From assembly GCA_036269975.1 (NCBI GenBank), contig DATBDL010000455.1:1-6496 (forward strand): a stretch of 6,496 nt of DNA, written 5' to 3'. Source of the DNA: DATEPR01 sp036269975. GTDB taxonomy: Bacteria > Actinomycetota > Actinomycetes > Mycobacteriales > Pseudonocardiaceae. The stretch's first letter is position 1; every line of letters starts with the position of its first letter. The position numbers and the translations under genes are program-made. Below, piece by piece: positions 5,269-6,496 of this stretch. The notes below the pieces were generated by a model. That model saw only the letters and a program-made list of their open reading frames with translations, was not told the origin of the DNA and did no database searches.

Positions 5269-6496
5269 ATGACGACCGACTCGACGAAGACGACGGCGAA
5301 CCCCACGGACCAGCCGGTGCAACGGCTGCGTCGTGGCGAGCTGAGCGTGGTGGACATCGCCACGTCGACCATGGCCAACATCGGGCCCGCCTTCAGTTTC
5401 TACTTCAGCTTCGCCGGGATCGTCGCGGTCTCCGGTATCGCCTCACCGCTGACGGTGTTGGTGGCCGCCGTGGCGATCTTCCTGTTGGGCAACACGTTGT
5501 CCGTCTTCTCGGTGAAGATGCCGACCACCGGGTCGTTCGTCAGCTTCATCGGGCGCTCGCTGGGGACCATTCCCGGCGTCACGTCGGCCGTCACGCTGAT
5601 CATCGGCTACATCATCGCGCTGGCCGGCGTCATCGCGGCCACCGGTGCGATCACGGCGCTGTTGCTCCAGAACTTCCTGCACATCACCGTGTCCTGGCAG
5701 TTGCTCGCCGCGATCTTCGTCTGTTTCGCGTTCGTCGTGATGGTCACCGGGGTCAAGGCGTCCACCCGTGTCGCCGGGGCGTTCTTCCTGATCGAGATGG
5801 TGGTGCTGATCGTCGTCTCGATCACGCTGCTGATCAGGCATGCCGGGTCGATCAACTTCCAGCCGTTCGACCCGTCGCATTTCCCCGGCGGACTGAAGGG
5901 GCTGGGGCTCGGGTTCCCGCTCGGTGTGTTCCTGTTCGTCGGGTGGGAGAACTCGGCGACGCTGGCCGAGGAGACCGCCAATCCGCGCCGCAGCATTCCG
6001 AGGGCGATCTTCGCCAGCGTCGGCCTGATGGCGATCACGTACCTCTTCATCTCGTATTCGTCGATCGTCGGTTTCAACGACAGCACCGACGCCATCGCCA
6101 AGGCGGACATCCCGTTCGTCGACCTCGCGAAGTCGGTCAGCGGCGCGCTCGGCGTCGTGGCCATCGCGGCCGGGTTCACGTCGACGGTCAGCGTCCTCAT
6201 CGCGGCGGCCAATTCACAGACCCGGTTGCTGTTCAACGCGGGACGCGAACGACTGCTGCCGTCCGTGCTCGGCCGGGTCACCCAGCGCAGCCAGACACCG
6301 CTGGCCAGCTACCTGGTCTTCTTCGTCATCGCGGTCGCGATCACGTTCGGCTACGGCTGGCACAAGGCGCCGCTGACCGCGTTCGGCGACCTGGCGACCC
6401 TGGGCACGATCATGATCATCGTCGTGTACCTGGTGGCCACGATCGCCCTGCCGGTCTACATCATGCGGCACGACCGCGCCGGCCTGAACGTCGTGC
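5269..6496 (+). CDS. APC-superfamily amino-acid/amine permease (3' end outside window)
   Basis: The window holds 409 residues of an integral membrane transporter of the amino acid-polyamine-organocation superfamily; these usually have 12 helices and about 450-500 residues. The ATG follows AAGGG (5256-5260) by eight bases. A hydrophilic N-terminus (1-28) leads to the first helix with IGPAFSFYFSF. I place hydrophobic segments near 38-56, 60-80, 104-130, 144-162, 168-189, 212-226, 247-268, 292-315, 346-362 and 377-397, so about ten helices are present. The motif GWENSATLAEETANPRRSIP (225-244) is the APC family signature (G-x-E ... E-x-x-NP-x-R-x-IP). NSQTRLLFNAGRERLLP (315-331) is the conserved loop after helix 8. 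It probably imports an amino acid or amine by proton symport or exchange; the substrate cannot be read from the sequence. No stop codon is reached. Confidence 0.9.
   Translation, partial: MTTDSTKTTANPTDQPVQRLRRGELSVVDIATSTMANIGPAFSFYFSFAGIVAVSGIASPLTVLVAAVAIFLLGNTLSVFSVKMPTTGSFVSFIGRSLGTIPGVTSAVTLIIGYIIALAGVIAATGAITALLLQNFLHITVSWQLLAAIFVCFAFVVMVTGVKASTRVAGAFFLIEMVVLIVVSITLLIRHAGSINFQPFDPSHFPGGLKGLGLGFPLGVFLFVGWENSATLAEETANPRRSIPRAIFASVGLMAITYLFISYSSIVGFNDSTDAIAKADIPFVDLAKSVSGALGVVAIAAGFTSTVSVLIAAANSQTRLLFNAGRERLLPSVLGRVTQRSQTPLASYLVFFVIAVAITFGYGWHKAPLTAFGDLATLGTIMIIVVYLVATIALPVYIMRHDRAGLNVV

Noticed and set aside
5443..6281. Minus-strand open frames opposite the permease
   Set aside because: They are shadows of a plus-strand frame with a clear APC signature and regular hydrophobic segments; the Asp/Arg-rich products are typical antisense artefacts.

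Overview
The window is high-GC, actinomycete-type DNA. Codons end mostly in G or C, one gene starts with TTG, and two genes look leaderless. The gene content also fits: a HTH/nSTAND NTPase/WD40 protein, a soluble HTH-PASTA protein, a VOC-fold protein and an APC permease, a mix typical of large genomes such as Pseudonocardiales or Streptomycetales. I cannot name the genus.

Left edge (1-230): two broken genes meet head to head. On the minus strand is the inner part of a small membrane protein that runs off the left edge. On the plus strand is the last ~40 codons of a LuxR-type regulator, ending at 230. Each loses its 5' part at the same place (about 106-114), so this looks like a rearrangement scar. 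A short convergent gap (231-298) follows.

Centre (299-4748, minus strand): a large gene encodes a 1,213-residue protein made of an XRE helix-turn-helix, a nSTAND1-type P-loop NTPase, one transmembrane helix and 14 WD40 repeats (enough for two seven-bladed propellers). Upstream, 109 bases away and on the same strand, is a 232-residue protein with a Trp-rich HTH and one PASTA domain. The two may be co-transcribed. They read as a signalling pair, but no partner or effector is visible.

Right (4749-6496, plus strand): a 61-bp divergent region carries two apparent leaderless promoters and a 16-bp inverted repeat. It drives the PASTA gene leftward and a VOC/glyoxalase-fold gene rightward. A 69-bp gap with a good -10 element and a perfect 9-bp inverted repeat then precedes an APC-superfamily amino-acid/amine permease that runs off the right edge.

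The least expected signals are the double-truncation junction near position 110, the strong A-over-T strand skew that starts there and runs to about 660 across genes on both strands, and the two operator-like inverted repeats. No RNA gene, CRISPR array or insertion sequence was seen. Apart from the gaps described (231-298, 3941-4049, 4749-4809, 5200-5268) the window is filled with genes.
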